From assembly GCA_963705155.1 (NCBI GenBank), contig CAVPJC010000022.1, forward strand, positions 1 to 64,000: a stretch of 64,000 nucleotides of DNA. Direction: 5' to 3'. How positions within the stretch are numbered: position 1 is the stretch's first letter; every line of letters starts with the position of its first letter. The DNA is from CAVPJC01 sp963705155 (GTDB lineage: Bacteria; Chloroflexota; Anaerolineae; Anaerolineales; UBA4823). Below the pieces are notes generated by a model. It was not told the DNA's origin. It searched no databases and was given only the letters and a program-made list of their open reading frames with translations. This document shows positions 17,893-27,289 of this stretch, in pieces. The translations under genes and the position numbers were made by a program.

Positions 17893-18825
17893 CTAATCTC
17901 TACTTCTCAGCTCTCGGATTTGTTGTGGATAACCCTGTTGATAAAGGCTGTAAAACCCTTCAATACCGGTGGATAAATCGGGCGGGGGATAACCCAGTGC
18001 GTCCGCCAGCCTGACCGTGCTGAGACTCAAATTGGGTGAGCGGGCGGCTTTCAACCCGGCCTGCAGCACCGAGGTGGGGGAGATCAGGCTGGCGTCCAGG
18101 CCAAAGCGCCGGGCAATCGCCACGCCGAAATCGTACTTGCTGCTGCATTCGCGGCTGACCACATGGTACAGACCGCTCAATTTCTTTTCCAGCATAGCCA
18201 GCAGCAGACCGGCTATATGATTGACCAGCAGCGGGCAAAAAAATACATCTGTAAAACCCATCACCCGTTTGCCGCTGCTCAGGTTGTTTACAAAAAACTC
18301 TCCCAGGCTGCGTTTCCCTGTCAGGCTCCAGCCAAACAGATTGACCCGGGCAATGATGGCGGTGGGGTCAGCGGCGGCTACGCGGCGCTCGCCTTCGAGC
18401 TTGGTTTTTGCATACACGCCGAGCGGGTTGGGGGCATCCTCTTCAACATAACCGCCTTTTACCCCGTCGAACACCGCGTCGGTGGAGATGTGTACCAGGC
18501 GCGCTCCGCCCCTGGCGACATACCTGGCCAGTTGAGCAGGAAGTTCGGTGTTCAATTGTCGCGCCCGCTCGGGATTGCTCTCGCAGGCGTCCACGTCAGC
18601 CAGGGCTGCACAGTGGATGACCCAATCGGGCTGCGTCTGTTCCAGCAGGCGCTCCACGGCGCCCGGCAGGGACAGGTCGGTCTGAAGGACCGTAAAAGCA
18701 TCGGTTCGAATGGCATGGTCGTTAACCGTGCCAAAAACGTTATGTTGTCCGGCGTGCTCCCTCGCAGTGCACAGAGCCAGGTTCAGTCCCAATAACCCGC
18801 TGGCTCCGGTGACGAGGATACGCAT
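17893..18825 (-). CDS. RmlD-like NAD(P)-dependent nucleotide-sugar reductase (SDR)
   Basis: An extended SDR of 310 residues with ILVTGASGLLGLNLAL (dinucleotide site), HCAALADVDACESNPERARQLN, HISTDAVFDG and YAKTKLEGE (Tyr-Lys catalytic pair). This set is characteristic of the dTDP-4-dehydrorhamnose reductase (RmlD) family. No RmlA, B or C is present nearby. The gene directly upstream is a PseB-type 4,6-dehydratase, so the substrate may be a 4-keto-6-deoxy-hexosamine nucleotide rather than dTDP-4-keto-rhamnose. Confidence 0.82.
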   Translation of the reverse strand: MRILVTGASGLLGLNLALCTAREHAGQHNVFGTVNDHAIRTDAFTVLQTDLSLPGAVERLLEQTQPDWVIHCAALADVDACESNPERARQLNTELPAQLARYVARGGARLVHISTDAVFDGVKGGYVEEDAPNPLGVYAKTKLEGERRVAAADPTAIIARVNLFGWSLTGKRSLGEFFVNNLSSGKRVMGFTDVFFCPLLVNHIAGLLLAMLEKKLSGLYHVVSRECSSKYDFGVAIARRFGLDASLISPTSVLQAGLKAARSPNLSLSTVRLADALGYPPPDLSTGIEGFYSLYQQGYPQQIRELRSRD

Positions 18826-18896
18826 GGGTCACCTCCTCCCGGCAGGCCGGCGATCACACGCCTGCTAACAGACACCCTTTCATGGATTGTTTTCGA

Positions 18897-19890
18897 TCAT
18901 TCTTCCAACTCGAACGGAGCCACCATGGAGCGGATCTGCTCCACATCCAAACATTGTTCGTTGGTATTGCTGGCATAGCGGAAACCGTCGGGCAGCGCCC
19001 GGCCTCGTTCCTGCCACTGGTGTCCAAACCACAGCTCGGTGGTGGGCTGGACGACAAACATATCCTCCAGCTCTACAGCCGAGCGGGCTTCATCTTCATG
19101 GATCAGCACCTCGTGCAGCTTTTCGCCGGGCCGTATGCCGATCACCTCTACTTCTGCCTGCGGGGCGATCACCCTGGCCAGATCGATAATCCGCGTGCTG
19201 GGGATCTTGGGCACAAAGACTTCGCCGCCCAGCATTTCTTCGGTGCAGTGAATGACAAAACGCACACCCTGATCCAGCGTCAGCCAGAAACGGGTCATGC
19301 GGTCATCGGTAATGGTTAAGCCGCCCGCTCTTGCGCTGCTGGATAAAGATGGGAACGACGCTGCCGCGGCTGCCCATTACGTTGCCGTAGCGCACACACG
19401 AATAGCGCGTGGCTGTACCGGCAGCGTAGGCATTGGACTGCACGAAGAGCTTTTCGGCAGCCAGCTTGGTGGTGCCATACAGGTTGACCGGGTTCACAGC
19501 TTTATCGGTGCTTAGCGCCAGCACCTTGCGCACGCCCATGTCCAGGGCAGCTTCAATGACATTGCTGCTGCCCAGGATATTGGTTTTGATGGCTTCCATG
19601 GGGTTGTACTCGCAGGCGGGCACCTGTTTGAGGGCCGCAGCGTGGATGACAATGTCGACCCCGTGCATGGCGCGGCGCAGGCGCTCCAGATCGCGCACAT
19701 CACCGATGAAATAGCGCAGGCTGGGATGGTCGAAACCATGCACGCGCATCTCGTGCTGCTTGAGCTCGTCCCGGCTGAAGACAATCAGCTTGGCGGGGTG
19801 ATACTCGGCGAGCATGATCTCAATAAACTTTTTGCCAAACGATCCTGTGCCGCCGGTGACCAGAACAACTTGCTTTGTCCAATCCATCAA
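18897..19890 (-). CDS. PseB/CapD-type UDP-GlcNAc 4,6-dehydratase, frameshifted
   Basis: The N-terminal 190 residues contain VLVTGGTGSFGKKF, FSRDELKQ, YFIGDVRD, HAAALKQVP, NILGSSNVIEAAL and LSTDKAVNPVNLYGTTKL with the catalytic Tyr/Lys. These are hallmarks of the inverting 4,6-dehydratase family that starts pseudaminic-acid, FucNAc and related pathways. The frame breaks near 19310; the next frame continues TRFWLTLDQGVRFV, VPKIPSTRIIDLA and IGIRPGEKLHEVLI and stops at 18897, giving the full family length of about 330. With the SAF-type NeuB homologue it suggests a 6-deoxy nonulosonate or amino-sugar branch. No PseC aminotransferase lies in the window. Confidence 0.85.
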
Positions 19891-19931
19891 GGTTTACTCC
19901 ATATCCTAATCGAACTAAAATCGCTTGTCTT

Positions 19932-20807
19932 TCAGGCTTTTCGGATGACGATCAACGGGTACTGCCCGTTGACGCCAAAGAAGTGTGGAAAGCGCTCTTC
20001 CAGCCAGAAAAGCAGGCGCAGGGAGTAGCGTCCGCCCAGCCAGGGGTGCACCAGCGCTCGCAGGAAGCGCACGCTCACGCTGCGCCACACACGAATTTCC
20101 ACCGGCATACGCCTGCCCACCTCTTGTTGGACCCAGGCGGCGTCGTGACGGCTGGTGAATGTGCCTTTGGGTTGGCCGTTTCCCGATTTTTGATTTTTAT
20201 TCACCTTTTCAACGGGTTTGCCGCTTCCTGGGCCGCCAGATAGGCGGCGGGCAAAGCCCCGCAGGCGGTTGCTGAAGCGGATGAACGGGTCGGCGAGGCG
20301 CATCAGGCGGCTGCCCGGCCAGCCGTTGACCACAACCGCGCTCCCCCCAGGCACCAGGATGCGGTGCATTTCGCCGTAGGCGCCAAGGTGCTCGCCTTCG
20401 GGCAGGTGGTGAATGGTGTGCAGGGAAACCGCGCCGTCAAAAGCTCCTGAGATGAACGGCAGGTTGGCAATATCGGCAACCACAAACAGGCCGTGCTCGC
20501 CAATGCGTTTACGCGCCTCCTTCAAAGCCACGATGGAGATATCGGCGCACACCCGGCGCGTGTAGCCGAGCGAGTATTCCAGATATTCGGGATATTGAAT
20601 AGGCCCGGAGCCGGCATCCAGCAAGAGGCGGCCGCGCGGCTGGAGGTGGCGCAGCACGCGTAAATGGCAGCGGTGAATATATTCGCGGGCTACCGGGCGC
20701 AGGTCTTCGTAGTGGGCGTTCTGGTAAACACCTTCCGCCACTTCCTGCCAGCCCACCTGATCGTAGAACTGGCGCACATCCTGTTTGACGTTTGACTCGA
20801 TCGACAT
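19932..20807 (-). CDS. SAM-dependent methyltransferase
   Basis: The core has LLLDAGSGPIQYPEYL (motif I, near residue 60), ADISIVALKEARKR, LFVVADIANLPF, LHTIHHLP and LVPGGSAVVVNGW, all class I methyltransferase features of the Methyltransf_11 kind. The ATG at 20807 gives a sensible N-terminus (MSIESNVKQDVRQFYDQ); the frame upstream of it lies within the neighbour and is not supported. The C-terminal 90 residues are unusual for the family and may bind the acceptor. It sits between the capsule-like gene and the dehydratase gene; the substrate is unknown. Confidence 0.83.
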   Translation of the reverse strand: MSIESNVKQDVRQFYDQVGWQEVAEGVYQNAHYEDLRPVAREYIHRCHLRVLRHLQPRGRLLLDAGSGPIQYPEYLEYSLGYTRRVCADISIVALKEARKRIGEHGLFVVADIANLPFISGAFDGAVSLHTIHHLPEGEHLGAYGEMHRILVPGGSAVVVNGWPGSRLMRLADPFIRFSNRLRGFARRLSGGPGSGKPVEKVNKNQKSGNGQPKGTFTSRHDAAWVQQEVGRRMPVEIRVWRSVSVRFLRALVHPWLGGRYSLRLLFWLEERFPHFFGVNGQYPLIVIRKA

Positions 20808-20857
20808 AATTTTCCTAGTGGGCCCGCCCGTTTGGAAAAACTGGAGGCCCGGTTGAC

Positions 20858-22465
20858 TCACCACTGCACGGGCTCTCCCAGCAAGTAACGGAAGGTTTTG
20901 CCATATGCCGCCTGCCCTTCTTCGGAAAGCAAACGCGCCATGGGCCATTCTTCCAGCTCGTTCCAAAAGTGAAGCAGGTGCCACGGGAACGGCTGTGGAT
21001 AATCGAAAAAGAAACGGCTGGCATATTTCCAGACTTCATCAACCTGCTGGCGAGACGGCCGCAGGCTGTGAGGATCCGACGCGGCCAGATCCAACAGGTG
21101 GAAGTACGCCTCCCAGGTGTCCGGGTCGAGGGTGAAACCCTTGCAGCGGTAGTGGGTTTGACCGGCAGCGATGACCGGGACACCCTGCATGGCCATCTCC
21201 ATACCAACGGTGGTGGTGTAAACCAGGCCAAGATCGGCGATCTCCACCAGATCGTAAGTATTGACGGGGTCACTGGCTGCCACCAGGTGGATATGCTCCG
21301 GGAGCTGCGGCAGCGCCTGGCGGACCACATCGGCCACAGATGGGCCTTTTGTGTAGCGCTCGCCCGGATGGATGCGCACGACCAGTTGGACGGTGGATAG
21401 TCCGGCAAAGTGCTGCACGGTGCGCTGCAGCCATTCGGTCATGCTGTTGCTGAAGATCTGCCGGCCAAGCGTCAGGCTGTCGCCGATGACGTTGGCGGCC
21501 AGCAGAACGAGCGGGCGGGCATCCAAACCCAGACTGAGGCGCACCTGCTCGCCGCCCCGACCGGGCACACCCTGCCAGCGGCGGGAGAAGTTTTCCCACA
21601 GATCGGCCCGCTGACGGGAGGCAAACAGGGCGCGCACCTGCTGCATCTGCTGGTCTGAGAAGGGGGCATCCCTGAGCGCCTGCCACATCGCCTGCGTGTC
21701 CTGTTGCATCACCTCGCCATCCTGAGCCAGCCAGATCCGGCCGCGCTGCTCGCCAAACTCGTAGGTGACCGTGCGGATTTTGAGGTGGCGGGCTGCCTGG
21801 TACACGGCGCCCATTTCCAGGATGCTGCCGTTGGGGGTGAGCAGCACATCCGGGCGGTGGGTTTGCATCCAGGCCAGGGCGGCGCGCGCCGCGGCGGCGT
21901 TGCGCTGCAACCGAAGCCGGTAAAGCTCGCTGGCGCGGTCTACGGTTTCCACCTGCAGGGTGTACTGCACATCCCGGCAGGCGACCTCTTCAATTTCGCT
22001 GGCCAGCGCAGCCGGTAGACCGTATGGACGGCCGTAAGGGACTGTGCGCTCATTGCGCGGATCCAGGAAGGGAACACTGTGCATGAGAGGAGCAGCTTGC
22101 CCAAGGACCTGTTGAGCATAAGCGTTATGGCGGCGGAGATCGAAGCGGTTGATCGGTTTCTGCCAGCTGGCGTAGGGCAGATAGGCCAGGGTGACATCCT
22201 GTCCCAGGCCGGCCATGGCCAGGCCCATCAGGGTGGCATGTTCGATCCAATAGCGCAAGGTGGTAAAAATCAACACCTTTTTACCGGCAGGGGCACGCCG
22301 GCGCGCCGCCACAACAGCCGGCAGCCATTCTGGCAGGCGCTTTTCGGTGCGGCGCAGCGAGAAGCTTTTGCTGAGCGGTTTACCGTTCTGGCGCAGCTGC
22401 CAGTACAGCTCGGCGGTGAAGGGGATTTCTCCCAGGAAGTGCTTGATCGCCGGTTTTAATCGCAA
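20858..22465 (-). CDS. Capsule-synthesis-like surface carbohydrate protein
   Basis: This protein of about 535 residues has VLIFTTLRYWIEHATLMG near residue 65, VLLTPNGSILEMGAVYQAAR in the middle and, at the end, LVVRIHPGER, ADLGLVYTTTVGMEMAMQGVPVIAAGQTHY. The last segment is the conserved C-terminal feature of capsule polysaccharide synthesis proteins of the KpsC/KpsS kind, which are GT-B-like. I place the start at TTG 22465: it overlaps the Wzt stop, has AGAGGG just upstream, and no ATG fits. Its position next to the Wzm/Wzt exporter suits a role in linker or chain synthesis. Function is inferred. Confidence 0.72.
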   Translation of the reverse strand: MRLKPAIKHFLGEIPFTAELYWQLRQNGKPLSKSFSLRRTEKRLPEWLPAVVAARRRAPAGKKVLIFTTLRYWIEHATLMGLAMAGLGQDVTLAYLPYASWQKPINRFDLRRHNAYAQQVLGQAAPLMHSVPFLDPRNERTVPYGRPYGLPAALASEIEEVACRDVQYTLQVETVDRASELYRLRLQRNAAAARAALAWMQTHRPDVLLTPNGSILEMGAVYQAARHLKIRTVTYEFGEQRGRIWLAQDGEVMQQDTQAMWQALRDAPFSDQQMQQVRALFASRQRADLWENFSRRWQGVPGRGGEQVRLSLGLDARPLVLLAANVIGDSLTLGRQIFSNSMTEWLQRTVQHFAGLSTVQLVVRIHPGERYTKGPSVADVVRQALPQLPEHIHLVAASDPVNTYDLVEIADLGLVYTTTVGMEMAMQGVPVIAAGQTHYRCKGFTLDPDTWEAYFHLLDLAASDPHSLRPSRQQVDEVWKYASRFFFDYPQPFPWHLLHFWNELEEWPMARLLSEEGQAAYGKTFRYLLGEPVQW

Positions 22466-22466
22466 G

Positions 22467-23735
22467 TCAGCCCTCTTTAATCTGCCAATCCAGCCGGGGG
22501 CGCAGCACACCCTGTCGCTGCTCCACCCACTGCATACCCGGAGCCCCGGCGGCATCCACATTGAATGCCAGAGCGTGTTCGTCCTGGAAAAAGCGCCGGA
22601 CGCGGAAGGCGCTGGCGTTGATGCCCAGGATATAACGGCCCTCGTTGAGCATATCGGCGGGGATCACGCAGCGGCTGAGAAAACGCCCGGCCGGGCGGGT
22701 GCCGTGAAGCTCATAGCTGACCTGGTCATCGGTGTCGAAGGATGTAAAAATCAGATCGCCCTGGGTGGTAAGCAGGTAAATGCCCACCCGCAGCCCGGGA
22801 ATGGGCGCGCTGAGCGCATACTCCACCTCAATGGTCACAGGCTCCATAGAGCGGACCGTATCCACCACCTTCCCCTGAGGATTGCGGATGCGCAGCGCCA
22901 CCGGCTTGAACGGGGCGGCCTCAGCAGGGATTTCGTCGGGCTGCCAGCAATGCTCGCCGGTGTGGGCAAATCCGGAGGTGAGGTAATAATCCACGGCCTG
23001 TTGGGAAGGGGCGCGCAGCACCATTTTGCCTTTTTCCAGCACGATAGTTTCCTGGGTGAGGCGCAGGATGGCCGACATGTTGTGGCTCACAAACAAAACC
23101 GTGCGCCCTTCGCTGGCGACATCGCTCATCTTGCCCAGGCACTTGCGTTGGAATTCAGCATCGCCTACCGCCAAAACTTCATCCACCACCAGGATTTCAG
23201 GTTCCATGTGGGCTGCTACAGCAAATGCCAGGCGCAGGTACATACCGCTGGAATAACGCTTGACCGGGGTGTCGATGAATTTTTCCACTCCCGAAAACTC
23301 AACGATTTCATCAAACTTGCGCTCGATCTCGGCGCGTCTCATACCCAGGATAGCGCCGTTTAAACCGATATTTTCGCGCCCGGTGAGCTCGGGGTGAAAG
23401 CCGGTGCCCACTTCCAGGAGCGAGCCTACCCGTCCGTGAATTTCAGCATACCCTTCGGATGGCTCGGTGACGCGCGAAAAATCTTGAGCAGTGTGCTTTT
23501 GCCGGCACCGTTGCGCCCGATTACGCCCAGGACGGCGCCTTTCTTGACATCAAATGTGATGCCGCTCAAAGCCCAGATCGGATTCGTTGGACGCTATTCC
23601 ACCGCCGCGCAGCATGCGCGCCGGGCGGCGCACGGCCTCCACCAGGGTGTCCCTCAGGGTGCGGTAGCGATCCACCTGGACGCCGATCTTGTAGCGCTTG
23701 CCAATATTCTCAGCTCGTATTGCTATGTCTGTCAT
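22467..23735 (-). CDS. wzt: Wzt-type ABC polysaccharide export ATPase, two frame breaks
   Basis: This is the ATPase subunit of an O-antigen/capsule exporter. It starts MTDIAIRAENIGKRYKIG and needs two frame changes (near 23577 and 23480) to restore WALSGITFDV, VIGRNGAGKSTLLKI (Walker A) and SRVTEPSEG. The rest has RVGSLLEVGTGFHPELTGREN, the signature KRYSSGMYLRLAFA, ILVVDEVLAVGD (Walker B) and LFVSHNMSAI. After residue 250 a Wzt C-terminal domain (about 160 residues) follows, which in known systems binds the chain end. The total stays a multiple of three, as expected for compensating indels. The ATG overlaps the wzm stop. Confidence 0.9.
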
Positions 23736-24583
23736 ACCATATCCGCAAAGGTGCGCTCCATGCGGCGGAAGTAGTACATCCCGCTCACCAGCAGGATGAG
23801 TGAAATGGCGGTCGATACTGCCAGCATAGGGCCGGGGGCTGTTTCCGTGCCCAGTAGCGCCCACCGGAAACCCTCCACCACGCCCACCATTGGGTTAAGG
23901 GCATACAACAAGCGCCACTTCTCCGGGACAACTGAGGCCGAGTAGCCCACCGGGGTGAGAAATACCCATAACTGGGTGAGGAACCCCAGGATGTAATTGA
24001 CATCCCGGTACAGCACGTTGAGAGCTGAAAGCCACAACCCCACCCCAAGAGCCGTGACCAGCGCCAATAAGATGAACAGCGGGAGTGTCCAGATAGCAAC
24101 GGTGGGGACGTACTGATAATAGATCATCATACCGATCAGAATGACGAATTGGATGGCAAAATCTACCACGCCGCCTAATACGGAAGAAAGCGGGATGATC
24201 AGGCGGGGGAAATAGACCTTGGTTATCATGGTGCGGTTAGACAGCATGGAACGACCGGCATCTGAGAGCGCCTTGGTAAACAGCCCCATTGGCAGCAGGG
24301 CGGCAAAGGTGAAAATGGGGCGAGGAATGCCCTCGGTGGGCAAATTGCCGAAGCGGCCAAAAATCAGGTTGAGCACCAGCATGTTGATCAGAGGTTGGAG
24401 GATGGCCCAGCCGGCGCCCAGCACGGTCTGTTTGTAGCGCACCACCACATCGCGCCAGGTGAGAAAATAGACCAGCTCACGGTAGACCCACAAATCACGC
24501 AAATTCAGCGCCGACCATCCCCGTGATGGGCGCAGGACGATCACATTCTCTTGGGTTTTGTTGACGAGGCCGGTTTGTGCCAT
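23732..24583 (-). CDS. wzm: Wzm-type ABC-2 polysaccharide export permease
   Basis: The 283-residue integral membrane protein has LRDLWVYRELVYFLTWRDVVVRYKQTVLGAGWAILQPL at the N-terminus (an interface helix, then helix one) and six hydrophobic helices, ending YYFRRMERTFADMV. FPRLIIPLSSVLGG and LLYALNPMVGVVEGFRW are typical of ABC-2 polysaccharide permeases. With the following Wzt it forms the exporter that moves the lipid-linked glycan across the inner membrane. The stop overlaps the wzt start by ATGA. Confidence 0.93.
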   Translation of the reverse strand: MAQTGLVNKTQENVIVLRPSRGWSALNLRDLWVYRELVYFLTWRDVVVRYKQTVLGAGWAILQPLINMLVLNLIFGRFGNLPTEGIPRPIFTFAALLPMGLFTKALSDAGRSMLSNRTMITKVYFPRLIIPLSSVLGGVVDFAIQFVILIGMMIYYQYVPTVAIWTLPLFILLALVTALGVGLWLSALNVLYRDVNYILGFLTQLWVFLTPVGYSASVVPEKWRLLYALNPMVGVVEGFRWALLGTETAPGPMLAVSTAISLILLVSGMYYFRRMERTFADMV

Positions 24584-24639
24584 AACTTATCCGATTTTTC
24601 GTGCAGATTTCCAGGTCTTTGGGGGGCGCTTGCAGGTTT

Positions 24640-25647
24640 TCAGCCCTGGATTTTGTTGCGGTACCACTGTATCGTGCGGCGCAGACCTTCTTCAAAAGGC
24701 ATTTGCGCCTTGAAACCGAAATACTTTTGAGCCAGCGCCACATCCAGGGCTCGGCGCGGCTGGCCGTTTGGTTTGCTTGTATCCCATACCACCTCGCCCG
24801 AGAAGCCGGTCAGGCGGATGATCAACTCTGCCAGGTCTTTGATGCTGATTTCCATGCCCGAGCCCAGGTTCACCGGCTGGCTGTCGTTGTATCGCTCGGC
24901 GGACAACAAAATACCCTCGGCGGCATCTTCCACGTATAAAAATTCGCGGGTTGGCGAGCCGTCACCCCACAGCGTCACCTGCTGATCGCCGCGTTCTTCT
25001 GCTTCGATACACTTGCGAATGAGAGCCGGGATGACGTGCGAGGTGTTTAGATCGAAGTTGTCGCCCGGGCCGTACAGATTGACAGGCAGTAAATAGATGG
25101 CATTGAAACCATACTGTTCTCGATAGGCTTGAGCCTGCACCAGCAGCATCTTCTTGGCCAATCCATAAGGAGCGTTGGTCTCCTCGGGATAGCCGTTCCA
25201 CAGATTTTCTTCCTTGAAGGGCAGCGGAGTGAATTTGGGGTAGGCGCAAATCGTGCCGATGGCCACGAACTTATCGACGCCGCTCTGCCAGGCCTCATGC
25301 ATCAGTTGAACCCCCATCATCAGGTTGATGTAGAAAAAATCCGCCGGGCGGGCACGATTGGCCCCAATCCCGCCTGCCAGCGCAGACAGGTGGATCACGA
25401 CGGTTTGCAAGCTGCCCGCAGATGTTCCGGCAGCGTCAGCGTACATGCGGCGGATGGCTGTCAGATCGGTCAGGTCGTATTGCTCAATTCGCGGGATAAA
25501 AACCTCGGCCGCGCCACGCTGGCGCAGTTTTTGCGTGACAAATGAGCCAAGAAAACCTGCCCCCCCGGTGACTATGACGCGTTTATTCGCCCAGAAATTG
25601 GAAGGCTGGGGGGTGGAAGTTGGTAGGTTGGATGGTGTGTCTGTCAT
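24640..25647 (-). CDS. GDP-L-fucose synthase-like NAD-dependent epimerase/reductase
   Basis: This SDR has VIVTGGAGFLGSFV, VVIHLSALAGGIGANRARPADFFY, GTICAYPKFTPLPFKEEN and APYGLAKKMLLVQAQAYR (Tyr-x3-Lys), then LLPVNLYGPGDNFD and LWGDGSPTREFLYV. These match the GDP-4-keto-6-deoxymannose epimerase-reductase (WcaG/Fcl) family closely. Its substrate would be the product of Gmd at 36291-37259, giving GDP-L-fucose. The ATG at 25647 was chosen over the longer frame because the first residues are otherwise non-conserved. It starts the export part of the unit, before wzm. Confidence 0.85.
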   Translation of the reverse strand: MTDTPSNLPTSTPQPSNFWANKRVIVTGGAGFLGSFVTQKLRQRGAAEVFIPRIEQYDLTDLTAIRRMYADAAGTSAGSLQTVVIHLSALAGGIGANRARPADFFYINLMMGVQLMHEAWQSGVDKFVAIGTICAYPKFTPLPFKEENLWNGYPEETNAPYGLAKKMLLVQAQAYREQYGFNAIYLLPVNLYGPGDNFDLNTSHVIPALIRKCIEAEERGDQQVTLWGDGSPTREFLYVEDAAEGILLSAERYNDSQPVNLGSGMEISIKDLAELIIRLTGFSGEVVWDTSKPNGQPRRALDVALAQKYFGFKAQMPFEEGLRRTIQWYRNKIQG

Positions 25648-25706
25648 TTCTCTCCGATCTCCGATGACGGGTACCAAATTTTCCCAACGAAATTTCCTGA
25701 GCGATT

Positions 25707-26747
25707 CTATTGGACGATGAAACGAGAGTTCCGGTAACGCTCGTGGAGCGGGTCACGAATAAGACCGCTGCGCAGTGCATAGAGCACTTCGCGCACACCA
25801 TCATCCAGTGAATAACGCGGCTGGAAGCCCAACCGCTGCTGGACCTTCTCAAACGAGACGGTGATATCACGCATGTCGCCGCCAAAGGTCATATCTTTAT
25901 AGATCACCACGGTTTCCGGCAGGCGCTTCAGCACCCAGGACACCACCTGATCTTTGGTGCAGTTGCCCGAAGCGCTGCCAAGGTTGTAAACCTGGCCGCG
26001 GGTATCTTCATCCGGGGCTTGCAGCCCCAGGAGGATGCCCTGCACGGCATCCCAGATGTGGACAAACGAACGCGAATAACCACGCTGGTAAATTAACAAT
26101 TCCCGGCGGGTGTAGGCCTCCAGCACAAACTGGTTAACAATCATATCGAAACGCGTGCGTGGAGAGATTCCATAAACGGTAGCCAGGCGGAAGATGAGCG
26201 GCGCGCATGGGCCGGCAGCCTGACCCAGGAGAAAACGCTCGGAGGCGATTTTGGTTTCAGCGTACAACGACTGGGGTGTGAGCGGGCTGTCCTCGGTCAC
26301 CGGGTTGCCATCGGGAGACAGGCCGTAATTGCTGTAGGTGGAGACATAAACAAAACGCCTCACGCCCATTTCCACCGCCTGCTCGTAGACATGCTGAGTA
26401 GCTTCCACATTGTAGCGCCAGGCCACCTGGCGGCCCAACGCCTGGCAGGCCGGGAAGCCGGCGATGGCAGCCAGGTGGATGATGGCATCCGGGCGCGGCC
26501 AATCGCTGCGCAGGGCGGTGCGGATGGAGCGCGGCTCCCAGACATTGGCTTTTATGAAGTGAAAAGCCGGGCTGGGCAGGTAAGCCAGGAGCGACTCTCC
26601 GCCGTAAAGCAGATCATCCATCACCGTCACGGAATACCCGGCGCGCAGAAGCTCGCCTGTCAGCAGCGATCCAATATATCCCGCCCCACCGGTGACCAGG
26701 ATATGCCGCGCTTCTGCCGGCCCGTTTGAATGCGGCATAGTGCTCAT
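25707..26747 (-). CDS. NAD-dependent nucleotide-sugar epimerase/dehydratase
   Basis: An extended SDR with HILVTGGAGYIGSLLTGELL, VTVMDDLLYGGESLL, IIHLAAIAGFPACQALG, VYVSTYSNYG and SLYAETKIASERFLL (Tyr/Lys pair), then FRLATVYGISPRTRFDMIVN. It belongs to the UDP-glucose 4-epimerase-like group; the exact sugar is unknown. The start at 26747 overlaps the stop of the winged-helix regulator (ATGA), so regulator and enzyme are translated together. A longer frame upstream is overlap with the regulator. Confidence 0.83.
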   Translation of the reverse strand: MSTMPHSNGPAEARHILVTGGAGYIGSLLTGELLRAGYSVTVMDDLLYGGESLLAYLPSPAFHFIKANVWEPRSIRTALRSDWPRPDAIIHLAAIAGFPACQALGRQVAWRYNVEATQHVYEQAVEMGVRRFVYVSTYSNYGLSPDGNPVTEDSPLTPQSLYAETKIASERFLLGQAAGPCAPLIFRLATVYGISPRTRFDMIVNQFVLEAYTRRELLIYQRGYSRSFVHIWDAVQGILLGLQAPDEDTRGQVYNLGSASGNCTKDQVVSWVLKRLPETVVIYKDMTFGGDMRDITVSFEKVQQRLGFQPRYSLDDGVREVLYALRSGLIRDPLHERYRNSRFIVQ

Positions 26748-27235
26748 GGTTGTTCCTCCATGCGCAGATGCACCCGGGCGCCGCGCACTTCCAGGACCGG
26801 GAGCGACTGCGGGTGGCCATCCACCATGTCTGCAACGCCGATGCCCTGTTCCAGGCAGGTGAGGCGGCAAATATCGGCAATATCACCTTCACCGTCGATA
26901 TGAACCCGGTTGTAACCGGCCTGTTTGATCTCGAGCAGCAGCCCTCGCACCTGGTCGCGCATGCGCCGGTACAGGCGCATGGACGTTTCGATGTAGTTGA
27001 TCGTCAGGCGCGCCCGAAAGGCAATGCCTTCAGGTGTGATAATGTAACGAAGTTTTCGACGCTGGGCGCGCTTCACCTTCACATAACCTTTGGCAATCAG
27101 GCGCTTGATGTGCCAGTTGATGGTGCCAACGGCCACACCCAGTTGAGACGCCAGGGAAGCCTGCGTTACGTCTGGGTTCAGTTCGATATGTTCGAGCAGG
27201 TCAAGCTCGTGGTCAAATTCTTGTTGAGTTTCCAT
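26744..27235 (-). CDS. Winged-helix transcriptional regulator of the glycan locus
   Basis: The 163-residue protein has an N-terminal winged helix (about residues 10-70: LEHIELNPDVTQASLASQLG, VAVGTINWHIKRLIAKGYV, then the wing RRKLRYIITPEG). A C-terminal part follows with EIKQAGYNRVHIDGEGDIADIC, which may bind a ligand. It is the first gene of the unit running to the left edge. Its promoter has TATAAT overlapped by a 17-bp palindrome, and an almost identical arrangement precedes gmd. I infer that the protein represses its own unit and the gmd unit; this is untested. Confidence 0.8.
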   Translation of the reverse strand: METQQEFDHELDLLEHIELNPDVTQASLASQLGVAVGTINWHIKRLIAKGYVKVKRAQRRKLRYIITPEGIAFRARLTINYIETSMRLYRRMRDQVRGLLLEIKQAGYNRVHIDGEGDIADICRLTCLEQGIGVADMVDGHPQSLPVLEVRGARVHLRMEEQP

Positions 27236-27242
27236 TATTCAA

Positions 27243-27284
27243 AATTCAGTCGCTGAATTATAACATGATGTATATCTTTTACAA
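27243..27284 (-). promoter_or_regulatory. Promoter with overlapping palindromic operator upstream of the regulator gene
   Basis: On the minus strand TTGTAA (27284-27279), a 16-bp spacer and TATAAT (27262-27257) form a good promoter. The plus-strand palindrome AATTCAG-TCG-CTGAATT occupies 27243-27259, so it overlaps the -10 box and the expected transcription start. The same design lies upstream of gmd. The position would let a bound protein block RNA polymerase. Confidence 0.7.
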
Positions 27285-27289
27285 GTCGG